Source of the DNA: Drosophila pseudoobscura | Taxonomy: Eukaryota; Arthropoda; Insecta; Diptera; Drosophilidae | Assembly: GCF_009870125.1 (NCBI RefSeq) | Contig: NC_046679.1 | Coordinates: 25,854,001 to 25,918,000 of the forward strand | Direction: 5' to 3' | DNA: 64,000 nt | Part shown: positions 24,524 through 36,237 of the stretch, piece after piece | How the letters are laid out: the number at the start of each line of letters is the position of its first letter | Numbering within the stretch: the stretch's first letter is position 1 | Notes under the pieces: model-generated | Databases searched by the model: none | What the model was told of the DNA's origin: nothing | Seen by the model: only the letters and a program-made list of their open reading frames with translations | Position numbers and translations under genes: made by a program

Positions 24524-26128
24524 TCATAGCATCTTACAGCTGGATTTACTTAATGGAAGAACTTTATTGGCAAATGATACAATTGCTGATGCTGGTTGCG
24601 AGGAGGCTAAATCGCAGAAAATGTGGCATTGGTTGTCCTTTGTACCAGTCAACGGACGTGCTACGAAGGCAAATATTGACTTGTTGACTGATCGCTGCAA
24701 ACCTTCGTCGGTTGCATTGACACTCCAAAATCGTTGATTTGGGTCCATACTGAAGTGAGAAATATTCTGTGCTGGATAATGTCTTCGAAAAAACGTCTTA
24801 CGGGTGTTGTCGGTCAATGTAATGCCCTCTTGTGATATCTTTAAATGCACTTCTATTGGAAGGGAATATTTGGCATCCAAGTACATTTGATGAACGGATT
24901 TGCGAACGGCCTCGAGCCCAGTAAGCGATTCCGTATCGCACTGGTATAGATAAAGTACGTTACATGCAGCGCCCTGTACAAGAATCTGTTTTTGTCTGGA
25001 CATCAGTTCATTGTCGGGAGAATTCAAGAGCAAGTCCTGATATGGTATAACAAGCGTGCATGGCAGCGCTAAACTGTTAATTGAGTGCTGATAGACAAAA
25101 GCTGATAGCGACGTAAATATAGGTTCGTTGGCGCATCCTTTAAGACGAATGCCTCGATTCGTAGGCTCTAAAAGAAAATGGCGTACCAGCTCATCCCCGT
25201 TTCCTGATGTACTAGGTATAGATGGTGGAGCTTTCGCTACCCGCAGCACAAGCCCATAAGAATCACGATATGTGGTTGAATTTCGTATGAGAAATGTCCC
25301 GACCTGTGCGGTGCGTAGCAACAGCACAGCCTCTTCTCTAGTCATATGCGGCTTGTACCAAAACTGCGATAAATCTTTAGCAAACTTTACCAAATGTGGC
25401 TCCACATCTTGAGTAATACTTGGTTGTGCAATCAACCCCTGCTCGCCAGACGTTACGGACTTTGCAGTTCCTGATGGGTACGGGCTAATACATCGCTCAC
25501 TGTTGACCAACTTCTGAACAACCGGAAACGTTGGCGTCTCCGGACGTTTCTTTTCTACCGCAAGCAGGGAGGAATCAACATTTTCTGAGCTTTGGGAAGG
25601 GCATAAAGAAGTTTTTGTTGAATCTGTGAAGTCTATCTGTTTGTCTTGTTTAGATCCATTTATATTTTGCGAAGAAAGAATGGTTTTATTGAGCTTTTCA
25701 TGCAGCTCATCGAACTCCTTTTGTATGGATGCTTCTTGCGCCAACTTAGTTGCGGCATTGTTTTGTTCCCGCAAAGATTTTTCTTTTCGTTCCATCAACA
25801 TTTCTTCAAACTCTTGACGTGAAGGCGTCTTTCTTAGCACAGGACGAGAGGGCGAAATGCCGGGTCTTGTGCTTTTACGAGTGCTTGAAGGACTGTTTTT
25901 GTAGGTGCTTTGAATACGTCTTGCACTTGGTGTTTCAACAATTTCTGAAGGGACATGGCTTAAGTCACTTGTATTAAATCCCACAGGAAGGTTCCCATAA
26001 GTAAAGGGTCGAGCATTTTCACGTGCATGGTAAGGTATATTCTCTGTGTCATCCGATTCCGGACTTGTGCGGGTTTCACCAGAGGGAGCGATCTCACCTG
26101 CAGGAATAGGTCCATACACAGATGTCAT
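24524..26128 (-). CDS. by: Tensin-type SH2-PTB adaptor protein, blistery orthologue
   Basis: An uninterrupted 534-aa frame. I start it at the ATG at 26128; the longer open frame upstream begins only with GTG. The N-terminal half is Ser/Pro/Glu-rich with a short charged coiled-coil-like part at about 105-165. An SH2 domain follows at about 255-365, opening FWYKPHMTREEA, with the phosphotyrosine-binding Arg in GTFLIRNST and ending LALPCTLVIP. A tensin-type PTB domain covers about 384-530 (GAACNVLYL, GITLTDN, FFRRHYP, PASAIVSF). SH2 followed directly by PTB at the C terminus is specific to tensins. The fly tensin blistery lacks the phosphatase-like half of vertebrate tensins and works at integrin adhesion sites, for example in wing adhesion. 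This copy agrees but looks shorter than the roughly 720 aa I recall for D. melanogaster, so an upstream exon may be missing. Confidence 0.8.
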   Translation of the reverse strand: MTSVYGPIPAGEIAPSGETRTSPESDDTENIPYHARENARPFTYGNLPVGFNTSDLSHVPSEIVETPSARRIQSTYKNSPSSTRKSTRPGISPSRPVLRKTPSRQEFEEMLMERKEKSLREQNNAATKLAQEASIQKEFDELHEKLNKTILSSQNINGSKQDKQIDFTDSTKTSLCPSQSSENVDSSLLAVEKKRPETPTFPVVQKLVNSERCISPYPSGTAKSVTSGEQGLIAQPSITQDVEPHLVKFAKDLSQFWYKPHMTREEAVLLLRTAQVGTFLIRNSTTYRDSYGLVLRVAKAPPSIPSTSGNGDELVRHFLLEPTNRGIRLKGCANEPIFTSLSAFVYQHSINSLALPCTLVIPYQDLLLNSPDNELMSRQKQILVQGAACNVLYLYQCDTESLTGLEAVRKSVHQMYLDAKYSLPIEVHLKISQEGITLTDNTRKTFFRRHYPAQNISHFSMDPNQRFWSVNATDEGLQRSVNKSIFAFVARPLTGTKDNQCHIFCDLASSQPASAIVSFANKVLPLSKSSCKML

Positions 26129-29014
26129 TTTGAAGTCAAACACCAGTATGCAACTTATCAGCGTCTAAATGACAAAAGAAAAAGAAAATAATTCTAAATA
26201 ATTTAAATGGTGATTTTAGAGTCTTGGGCACAGTACTGCAATCGTATCTACTTATATGTATGTGTATGTATTGCTCTCAATCTCTATGTTCCAAAATTCC
26301 GTTCATCCATCAGTGGTTTACCAATAAATGCATTTTTTTTGTTCTTCTTTGTACAGCCGCATATAACCGAAATATAAATAATTTAATTTAAGCTAATAAA
26401 AAGTCAATCATATTTACATATGCCAGAGTATTTTTGATACGGAGCGTTGAAAGCAATATTGGCAAACGGTAACGCGGACATTTACTGTACCCTACAAGTA
26501 TTATATGTAAGAATACATATGTGTATATATATTTACATATATCGAGAATAATGTGCTCATATCAGTTCTGGTGTTCGATATTATTTATTAAAATATATTA
26601 ATTTTAGCACAAACAAATTACTGGGGTTTTCTTCGTGCAAACGCCATGGATTTTTAGCTCACTTACAAGTATTCGCCGAAGAACAAATATCGAGCCTATT
26701 TCGGTTTATCGTCGTTTATTTATATGCGTACACGTACAGAAAACTATGTATATATCTGCACCATGTACAATTCTATATATTTGCGTTCGAGTGAATCGGT
26801 ACCACTTTATCCGTGCTTCAAAAGCGCGCCCGGCATGGACAGCATCTAGCAGTTGACTATTGGGGCAGCTGGCAAGCATAAAAGCTTATTATTTTCGCTT
26901 CTCATTATAGAAGCATGCATACATTTATAAATACATATATGTACTCACATACGTATGTACATATGTGCGTATGTATAGTAAATAAAGCTCTAAAGTTTTG
27001 AAAGTTTAGAAAAATTTAGGATCTCACTAAAAATACATATGTATGTACATCCATATGTAACATATTTATATATGTATTTATGAATAAAGACATATCCGAC
27101 CAATAGGTTATAGAAACGGGGTCAGAGTCAAAATAAAGAAAGAATACATTTTTAAAACAACAAAAGATTCATTTATATTTGTACATATTTACAAATGATG
27201 AATATTTATATAGACAAACATACGCACATATGTGAATACCTATGTACACATGCACGTTTATACCAAAGAAAAAACCTAAGTTGAACTAATTGAACGTAGG
27301 TCTTCACTTTGATTTTTATGGTCAACATTATTAGCGTTGCCTATTCAACATTAACAAAAGATATATGGCCATATGTATGTATGTATTATCTTTTAGTAAT
27401 TGGGATCTGATTTGCAATGACTGCACCATTAAGTGTCCCATTCGACACCAAGCCAATGCGTGTTACGAGCAGTTCCCGGGCAGATCCAGGAAAGATAGAT
27501 ATTAGACAATTATTTGAGGAAAATTATAACTAAACGTAACTAAAAAAGCTAAGCATGCATTTATTATACAAATATTATGTGTAATTTCGCCTAAGCAATC
27601 TAATTAAATGTACTTACTAAGTACTGTACTACTTACTTAAACTGTATGCAGACGAAGCGCTTCCAACAAAAACAAACCTCATGCACAAACTCCTATAACC
27701 ATTATAATTTTGTTATTTTAATATTACCTATTTGTTAACTAAATTTTTAATCAAAATATAAACAAAAACAAAATAAAACAAAATATAAAATAATTCCAAA
27801 TACCACTGCATTAAAAAGGTATAGAATTGATTGGTTTGCTCTTTTTGTGTTAAGATTTTTTATGATTTTTTTACAAAGTGACAGTCCTATAGCCTAAACT
27901 GGTCCTGAAATGTATAATAAAATGCATTAAAGCAGTCGTAACGTTTTAGTCAAACTTAAAATTAGCTTCCTAGCCATTTTTGCACTCAAGAGGGCACTGC
28001 TCCACCGTTAATGCGCTTAAAAGTCAGGTGTTCAACGAGGCAAATGACTGGTTCGGTTCAACATATTTTGTTTAATCTGGCTATACTGAAGTGGGTGATT
28101 TGAGGTGGCGGAAAGCAGCGTGTAAAATACACTTTATACACAAAATCCAGTTACTGCAACTCTTATGGTCATGAGATCGGGGAGCTCCTCGATACAGGCA
28201 GACGGTCTAACGGTCCTATTAATCCTGATCCTGATTAAGAATATATAAACAGTTTTATACTTGCTAGGGTCAGAAACGCTTTCTTTGGGCTGTTACAAAC
28301 ATCCATACGAATTTAATATACTCGTATGCCTTTGGGCAGCTGAGACTTACCAGAATCCTACAATAAATACAAAGTCTTTGACGTACCCTTCATATGGCTC
28401 GTCATGCTGAAGACACAAAATTTGTTATTGTATTGGGCATTCCGTTCTTATCCTTTCGCTTGTGCGAGGAGATCGTATTTTGCACATCCCTAAAGACTGT
28501 GTATCTGTTGCTGCAAATTTTCAGACCAGATGAGCCCACGTTTTCGGATTCTCTGACCGAATCAACAGCCCAGGCGCCGAGTAGGTGAAAATAGTCATGA
28601 ACACCCACGCCATAAAACAGCTTTTCATCCCTCATGCAACATCTTGGTATTGGTTAGTATTTGTTACTACTCACCTGTTAGCCAATGTTAAATGGAAGTC
28701 CAAACATGTCACATTCATAGTAAAGGGAAAAATGTTCAAGCTTTAGCACTTACTAATAAACTTCGGTAAATCACTATGGGTTCAGCTTCACAGAAGAAGA
28801 CCCAGGCACCGGCTTTTTGAAGCAAACAAATAAAAACCCGCTGCTCAGAAGTTGAGCGGTTGATTCTTCGAGTATTGGGAAACAAATATTGTAAAAAACA
28901 TTATAAAGAGAATTTTTTTTGTTTTTTATAAAACTGTTTATTATCAATCAGAAACCACAATGTTACCACTCAAACGATTATTTGTTCTTAAAAAACTAAT
29001 TCACATATGTAGTA
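26129..29014. other. Intergenic interval upstream of the tensin gene
   Basis: About 2.9 kb of AT-rich DNA with many CATATGTA/ACATATGT blocks (about 26,480-27,250). It probably includes the promoter and 5' leader of the tensin gene. A stretch at about 27,480-27,550 resembles the sequence at 29,610-29,680 just beyond the 3' end of the LINE, so it may be a LINE tail remnant. A DINE-1-like remnant lies at about 28,145-28,340. No coding gene recognised. Confidence 0.45.
28145..28340 (+). mobile_element. Degenerate DINE-1/INE-1-like remnant
   Basis: Shares an ordered set of blocks with the better copies at 31,150 and 50,900: ATGAGATCGG, a GACGG-type block, CTGATTAAGAATATAT, GGTCAGAAACGCTTTC, then a TTAATATACTCGTATG end. 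Divergence is high, so it is old. Family assignment rests on remembered INE-1 features (the ATATATACTTTA-GGTCGGAAACG stretch and a TATACCC-type end). Confidence 0.5.
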
Positions 29015-32000
29015 TTAATCAAGATCTTCTGGCGTGTTTCCAGTTATTCCAGATAACAATTTCTTGGTAAATTCACGTAGCTGTAACGGATCCTCGTTGT
29101 TGAAATCATCCATCACTGATTGCATTTGATCTTTAAGACCATCTGCTATTGAGGTTGTTATGCGATCTTTAAAAAAATTTGTTATAGGGCTTAAAATAAT
29201 TCCAGTCAGCTGTCTTATCAGCCGAGCCTGATCTAATTGTACATGGATATTACTGTTAATTAAAAAGAAATAAAAAATAAATTTTTCATATATTATTAAA
29301 TTATAGCCCAGTGTTATCAAATTTGCACTGTAACTATTGCACATATCTCACTTTCCAATTACCTGAATTCCATTATACGAAAATCGTGAAGATGAAGCTT
29401 GGAGTTGATGACGTTTACAGCTAACTCGGCATATACGACCGTATCGTCCAATGAACCCATAACCTTTCCATATCCTTCAATTGCCATCAGTTTAAGGAAA
29501 AAGTTGTATTCGAACTATGAATAAAAAAACAAAACTACAAAGTAAGCAAATTCCCGAATTTTTATATTTGTGGACATTGACATGCAGAAGGCTGTTACCG
29601 GAGCATGGAGGAAAGATAGCTGTTAGACTAATATTCGAGTAAGATTAGAACGAAAGTTTCTAAGAGAACTAGACATGCATTTAAAATAAACATAAAAATA
29701 AAAATACCACTACAATTACTAATTACTAGAAAGGTGTGTAAGGATTAGTAATTTAATAAGAGGAAGCGAATTAGTGGTGGATATGACATGGAAGAGGGAA
29801 TTATAATCCGAGCATAAGACCCTAAACGGTTCATGCAAGGAATAATTCGATCTACAAAGTGGAAGGAATAACGGTATAAAATTTCTAGTAAGTCTAATAG
29901 GAATCGTGAACTTTATGCGGCTCAACAGATCAGGGCTGTCTATGTCACCCCTGATCAAGTTGTGCATAAAAATCACACCAAGCATCTTTCTACGGTTAAC
30001 TAAGAATGGGAGGTTTACTAATAGTAGTCTACTAGAGTATGATGGGAGTAACCGGGGAGGGGAGTGACCCGCATCCCAGTTAAGGCCCCGCAGAGCAAAG
30101 AGTAAAAAGTTGTTCTGTACTGATTCTATACGGTCCTGGTGTACTTTGTACTGAGGGCACCATACACAGGAGCCGTATTCTAAGATCGGACGAACAAGCG
30201 AGGTATAGAGAGTCTTTGTTATATAGGGATCGTCAAATTCCTTTGACCACCTCTTTATAAACCCAAGCACGCCCATGGCCTTATTTACCATGGTAGAAAT
30301 GTGTTCGGAAACTTTAACTTGGGGTCTAACATAACACCTAGATCATCCACCAGGGTAATTCTCTCAAGAGAACCACCAAATAGGGTATAGGGAGGGAGCC
30401 AACAAGGAGCTAGAACGATGAAATGTCATAACTTTGCATTTCGAGGCATTAAGGTGTAACAAGTTCGCACAACACCATGACTGAAAGTTATTGAGATCGG
30501 ATTCCAAGCGAGAATGAAATGAAATATATTGGACACAGGGTTTAACATCATCCGCATACATTAGTACTCGAGAGTATGTTAATACTGAAGGCAAGTCATT
30601 AATAAAGAGTATGAAGAGTAAGGGGCCTAGATGGCTGCCCTGTGGTACTCCCGAAGAAACCTTTACTGGTAAAGAGAGGGAGTTTTAGAAGAGGACTCTT
30701 TTAGACCTGAAACAAAGATAGCTAGAAATCCATCTCAGGAGGTTGGGCGGAAACCCTAAAAGGTCAAGTTTATGTGCTAAAAGGGAATGGTTTACAGAGT
30801 CGAATGCTTTACTAAAGTCGGTGTAAATAACATCCGTCTGTAAGATACCTTGAAAGCCTTTAACTCTGACAAGTTCGTGGTGGTTGATCGCTGCCTTATA
30901 ATTCCATGCTGAGTTGGAGATATAAGTGACTTGCAAAGATGTTGCAAGTGTGGAGTTAATACTTTCTCAAACATTTTGGGAATAGCGGATAACTTTGCTA
31001 TACCTCTATAATTTTTTGCGTCCGATTTGCTACCTTTTTTATGGAGAGGAATTATAAACGATTCCTTCCAGATGGGGGGGAAGCAAAAAGAATCGATGGA
31101 CAGGGTGAATAGTTTAAGCAAGGGTCAAGCAAGTTTTGAAATATACTTGAACCAGTGACATATCACAGAACTCTGGATCCAAAACATCGTTGCTCTAGCT
31201 CTTATAGTGTTTGAGCACTAGGCGCTGATAGGGACGGACAGACAGACAGGGCTCAATCGAATCCGCTATTGATGCTGATCAAGAATATATATACTTTATG
31301 GGGTCGGAAAAGATTCATTCTGGACGTTACACACATCTATTTTCACCACAAATCTAATATACACCAATATTTATTTTGAGTATCGGGTATAAAATGTATG
31401 TTTGATGCCACAGAAGCCTGCAGAAAAATTCGACGCGGAAGCTCACACTGATTTAGATTCTAGAATACAATGCGATAAATGTACATGCCCACAGCAAGGG
31501 TATAAGAAACCACACCTCCCAATGTTTCAAGGTACAATAAAGAAAATATAAAATGTAATTATTCACAGACTTTTTACATATCAAATGAAATGTATTTCTT
31601 GAATATGGTTCAAAGTGAGATTTTAGCAAACATGCAATGTTCATATGTACATGTATGTGTATATACATGAGCACATTTACAGAAATGCATAGAAGTTGTT
31701 GCCTTATTAGGTAACTTGGACGGGGACAATCATCAAATGGCTATGATCTTGAAATATGCTAACGCCTTGAAAAGAGCATACACCTGGCATTGTACCGATG
31801 TGCCTCTTTTCAAAAAACATAAAAAATACGTCATCTTTTAGTCTATTAAGCTTTCGGTTTGGGTTCGCCATTTAAAGTTTAATGTTTAATCTTTAGAGTT
31901 CTTTTATGTACAGTTAAACTGTGTAAAAATAGGAATGTACAAATCATAAAATTATCAGCTACTGGAAAGTTCGGTACACAATACAAGGCAGAAGAAAGTT

Positions 32001-34403
32001 AACTTAAATTATTCATTAAAGAAGATTTTACTTTGGGAGCGCAAGTATCAAAGGAAACGTAGGGGAACGTTGTGAGTTGCGGCGTAGACCGCAGTATGGC
32101 TCTCCTCCGGCAGACGCCGCGAATATTAAACGACACGACAAAGAGTGCGTGCGAGAGAGACAGAAAATCAGTCTGAGCGTGACGTCGGGCGCTGCGTAGC
32201 CACTGCAAATTGATTTGTTCCTTTTGGCTATAAAAATGATCCGATCTGATCCAGATTGGTATGTCTTTGAGCACAAGGCGCTGATAGGGACGGACAGACA
32301 GACAGGGCTCAATCGGCTCATCCATTTTCACCACAAATCTAATATACCCCAATACTCATATTGAAAATCGGGTATATAAAGAGGGAAAAATTTGTTGTAG
32401 TCGCGGCAAAGGCTACGGAAAGATTCATGGTCAGAGTAGTTTGTGGCGCCTTACAATTTAGATTTATTATTTCCAATAAAATGATAATTATATAATTATT
32501 ATAAGTCAAACAATTTAGGTAATTTTTAGTTTTTGATATTCCGTACCGCTGCCAACACATATATATCTGCTTATTAATAGACTCTGTTAGTGTGAGATAA
32601 CAAAGGACTTCTAATGTACTCATGTATACTGATATAAGCGATTTCGAAAAACATAAATGCACCATAAATGGCCCAAAAATGGCCAAAGCCACACCAAGCC
32701 GAAGCTCGTTACGTGATGATCCCAGACAGAAACGCACAACCAGGTAGTTTCAGTCCGAGTAATAAACCCAAAAACCTCTATGGCTTCCCTACATTCAAGC
32801 TCAATTGATCGTAAATATCGTGAAATATATGTAAGTACGTACAGCTGTTCAATTCTTTTAAAGCTGGATACGTCCCTTCACATGTACACAATATTCTGAG
32901 ATGTAAGTATTTTAAAACCTTGTGGTTCTTTCTCACCTGAAGTTTATTTATTTTTAAATAAAATCTGCTCAGGAACGATTTGCCTTCATACGTCATAAAC
33001 GCGTCCCCATGTCGCGCTATACCATACAGGTTGTAGACTATCCCATTAGTCAAATGGAGACCCGCCTCGTATGTGATGAACAGGGGTTTCTGTATTAAAT
33101 AAAGTTGATAATATAATTAGATGTTTTCATGTTATTAAAATATTTATTTTGTATCTTATTTTTCATTAACTTACTATTGATATACTCTCTTTCATGTCGG
33201 GCAACTGTAAATGTTCTATACCCAGCTTTTGCAGATGCAAAAGGACCATTGGTGTTACAACATCCACCTCTTCGTTGATATTAGTCCAGCCGATATCATC
33301 CTTTTCAAAGTCATCTTCATTACTCGCATTTTTTGAAAAAGCGTGGGACCTTTGTCATAAAATTTCAAGATCTGATATCAAAGACGTTGTACTAACATAG
33401 TATCAGTATATATAATTCAATAAATTAGCCACTGCATATAAGAATAACATAAACGGCCTATTCCCTTTCTTTCCCTGGCAACACCGATCTAGTAAAATCG
33501 CGTCAATCCAGTAAGTAATCATTATACGTGACCGAGGCCACCTATGCCACAGATCTTAAGAGAACAGGTATTGGAGATAGTTTGTTGGAGTATGTTTCAG
33601 ATTAAACAATACTCCGATCAGAATCCAAAGCCTATGTATTTTTACAATAGTGTAGGAATAAGGAATTTCAGTTGGGTTTATTGAGCACTCAATAAAACTA
33701 CCGATTGAGTTATAAGCGCAACTATTTGATGGCTATTTAAGGCTGTTAAGCTGCTTGTTTAGAGTCCCCTCTTGTAAAAGAGTGCGAATATTCACTGATT
33801 AAACTGCTTCAATAAGATCTGAGAGTACCACTCCAATATATCCAATCCACGAATACACTGTGATAACTCTATAGTAAATATCTTAGTACGGTACTATTAT
33901 TTATCGTGGATCATTGCGAACTAATTATACATATATGTATTAATAAGTGATGGCAATATTATTATCTTCTTGAAATTGCACAAAAGTTTCTTTATGATTT
34001 GTTAAAAACCGTCGGATATGATTTGACGGATTCTATGAACGTGCCATCCTCCTTACATACATATGTACATAAAAATACATACATATGTATAATAGTAGAT
34101 TATAACGGAAATAACGGGCTTTACAAAAATGTTACTTAAAAAGAGTGGCCTCTGAAACGCGAACCGTAGTAGTGTATCATTAAAATAGTTTTGAGCTGGT
34201 TGGATCTAAAACCTTTCAAACTACTTATTCTTTCCTTAGAACAAAGATGAAATCTTCATAAAGTCTATAGTTAAATATGTATGTGGGAAGATTGTTTTTA
34301 ATTACCTGAATGATTTTTCCTGCTTAGCTTCATCACGTGGCGTAACAACATCAACCAAAGCCGCCATAAACGTAATGCACATTATAAGTCTAACCACATA
34401 CAT
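29015..34403 (-). CDS. Secreted group 7 mite allergen-like family protein
   Basis: Five exons on the minus strand: 34306-34403, 33175-33349, 32937-33089, 29363-29514, 29015-29252. They total 816 nt (271 aa) in consistent phase. The first exon encodes a signal peptide (MYVVRLIMCITFMAAL). The rest is the extended amphipathic fold of Grp7 allergen-like proteins, with family-like stretches PDMKESISI, GIVYNLYGIARHGDAFMTY, LSRFYLKINKL, YNFFLKLMAIEGYG and LHLHDFRIMEF, then a C-terminal helical part ending TPEDLD. Insects have several of these proteins, which share a lipid-binding-type fold with the BPI/JHBP families; their ligands are mostly unknown. The start of exon 2 could shift by a few codons because two AG sites fit. 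The 3.4-kb intron before exon 4 is swollen by a LINE and DINE-like fragments. A minus-strand AATAAA lies at 28937-28942. I do not know the orthologue's name. Confidence 0.75.
29600..31127 (-). pseudogene. Decayed, 5'-truncated non-LTR retrotransposon (LINE) reverse transcriptase
   Basis: Fragments of a reverse transcriptase read on the minus strand in order, but in different frames: an N-terminal palm part (WKESFIIPLHKKGSKSDAKNYRGIAKLS), a middle part (TDFSKAFDSVNHSLL), then SGVPQGS, the YADD catalytic box, and a C-terminal part (ILEYGSCVWCPQY, LCRSNYSLHEPFRVLCSDYN). At least three frame breaks and some stops separate them, so it is dead. The 5' end, with no endonuclease domain, is lost where a DINE-like element abuts at about 31,128. 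The motifs fit the Jockey-like group of LINEs; I cannot name the family. It sits in an intron of the allergen-like gene, in the same orientation as that gene. Confidence 0.8.
31128..31400 (+). mobile_element. DINE-1/INE-1-like fragment
   Basis: Contains the same blocks as the copy at 51,250-51,429: CAGTGACATATCACAGAA, TTGCTCTAGCTCTTATAG, GGCGCTGATAGGGACGGAC, CAAGAATATATATACTTTA, then a CGTTACACACATC stretch and a GAGTATCGGGTATAAAA end. It preserves the arrangement that the BEL element interrupts further downstream, so it serves as an empty-site reference. Confidence 0.65.
32245..32378 (+). mobile_element. Deleted DINE-1/INE-1-like fragment
   Basis: Carries the GGCGCTGATAGGGACGGAC block and the terminal CACAAATCTAATATACCCC and CGGGTATATAA blocks, but lacks the middle (the ATATATACTTTA-GGTCGGAAACG part) found in the neighbouring copy. 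It is therefore an internally deleted version. It lies in the same intron of the allergen-like gene. Confidence 0.6.
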
Positions 34404-36237
34404 TTTAATAAATCGGCGAGGCTTTTTTCAGTATGCTTTGCTGTTGCTTGTATTGAACAGCTCAATTATTATTATTTTTGCTTCTTCTACTTTGCGATAA
34501 CAGTCCGAGGTCAATGTGTGGCTGACACTTGCACCTTAAGCTAGCACCTTATAAGAGGTCTATAAATACATTTGGATGTAACGTGACATCATGTACGAAC
34601 TTTGTGCATTAAGTGTCCGCATAGTATAAGTATATCAAAGCAATTGTACTGTGGGTACGGGTGTGACAGATCATTGAAGAATTTTTAAGAATTATTAATT
34701 CTATTGGTTTGTCACACGCGAAATTAAAATGCACGCACATTCAAATCAACGTCAAATCACAATATTAAGGTGTACTACACCCGCACATATACAAACTCTC
34801 TACTAGAAATGTTTCACAAAAATGAACTATTCCCCAAATTTTGAGTCACTCTAACGCGGACACTTTTCTCTCAAACAGACACAGCACACACACACACACA
34901 CGCACGTACACGCACACACACCGTAATTATTTGCTTCCTATTTAGCGAACATGTGCCTATCAAAGCAAAGCACTTTATAAATTATTGCCCACTCCAAGCT
35001 TCAAGCAAACCTGAAAATTCAAGCTCACCCGTTCACGGATACCGATACCTTTCGTGCGAGCGGTTGAATCGAAACTACTGTTCAAATGTGTGAGCGAAAC
35101 AATCAGAGCCGTTGACGCTGTCAACCGCACAAGCGTCATAAATTACACTGCCTTGATCTTGTTAAGTTTTCGAACTATGGCAAAATGTAGTGCAGTTTTG
35201 TAGTATCACTTATAGTGTACATACATATATCGTTTATTTTAAGATAAAGATAAAAAGGTCTTCAACGGAATTAATTCTTAGTTGCAACGTTTGGAAGAGA
35301 AACAAGTAAAGCCGGTAAGTCGTACTATAATTGAATCATGGTCTACACTGCTTTTGCCGAGAATCATCGTCAGAATAATTTTGACGAACTGTGATCATGA
35401 CTTTCAGTTTTTATTACTGTATGTGGACTCCATAAATTATTGTTTCATTAAATCGCAAAGCTTTTAATACTTTTTATACTCTTGTTGGTTGGAAAGCAGA
35501 ATATGTAACGGAGATTCTTCCTTCTGTCCGGTCTCATCCGAAATTCTGATTGACGGACCTTCTAATAAGTATTTAGTATTTCTCTTTTAATAAAGCGGGA
35601 AATCTTTTAAAAGAATATTGTGGGAGATCAAATATAACAATGTGTGAGATGACAGTTGTGGGACGTGCCTGCGTGAACCTACCACAATATTAACGTTAAG
35701 CTATTTTGACCAGCCCCTACTCATGAAAGTCCACCATTAATTGCTAAGCCACTGAAAGAGTGAGAAGCCGGGCGGGAAGCCGCCGTAGGTGGGAGACTGA
35801 TAATATGCAAGAACTGGCAATATGCTTCCTTCAAGCATCAAAACAGTAATATTTACTAATATTTGAGAATCTAGTATGAAAATTGTTTTTAGTGGCCGGA
35901 TAACAGTCGATATATGTGAGCTTATGCGTCATGTAAACAATACAATATATTTTATACGTAATTATACGTAAGTGCCCGAGTTGGTTTTGTACACTCACTT
36001 TATAAGTTGGAAGGCCAGAAGGAAGCTGTAACATATGAAAATACCTTTAGACGAAACCCTATGAGTACCGCTGAAAATCAGCTAGATTGCTTTGGAATAA
36101 ATAGAGTTTTAAATATAGTATATAGGTTTACAGAATTTATATTAAATATTTTTAGTTGCTTTTTACAGTACAAATACATTAAAATGTCTGTGTTTTATTA
36201 TGCTAGTTTCGTTTTTTTAGAAAAAAAAGGATTATAT
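34404..36237. other. Interval between the allergen-like gene and the fatty acid synthase
   Basis: About 1.8 kb, holding the promoter side of the allergen-like gene and the 3' flank of the fatty acid synthase. It contains an AC-rich microsatellite at about 34,876-34,922 and, near 35,465-35,530, a short stretch resembling an inverted DINE-like end. A minus-strand AATAAA at 36194-36199, about 40 nt past the synthase stop, is a good poly(A) signal. No additional gene seen. Confidence 0.5.
34876..34922. repeat. AC dinucleotide microsatellite
   Basis: An imperfect (AC)n run broken by CGCACGTACACGC, upstream of the allergen-like gene. Confidence 0.85.
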
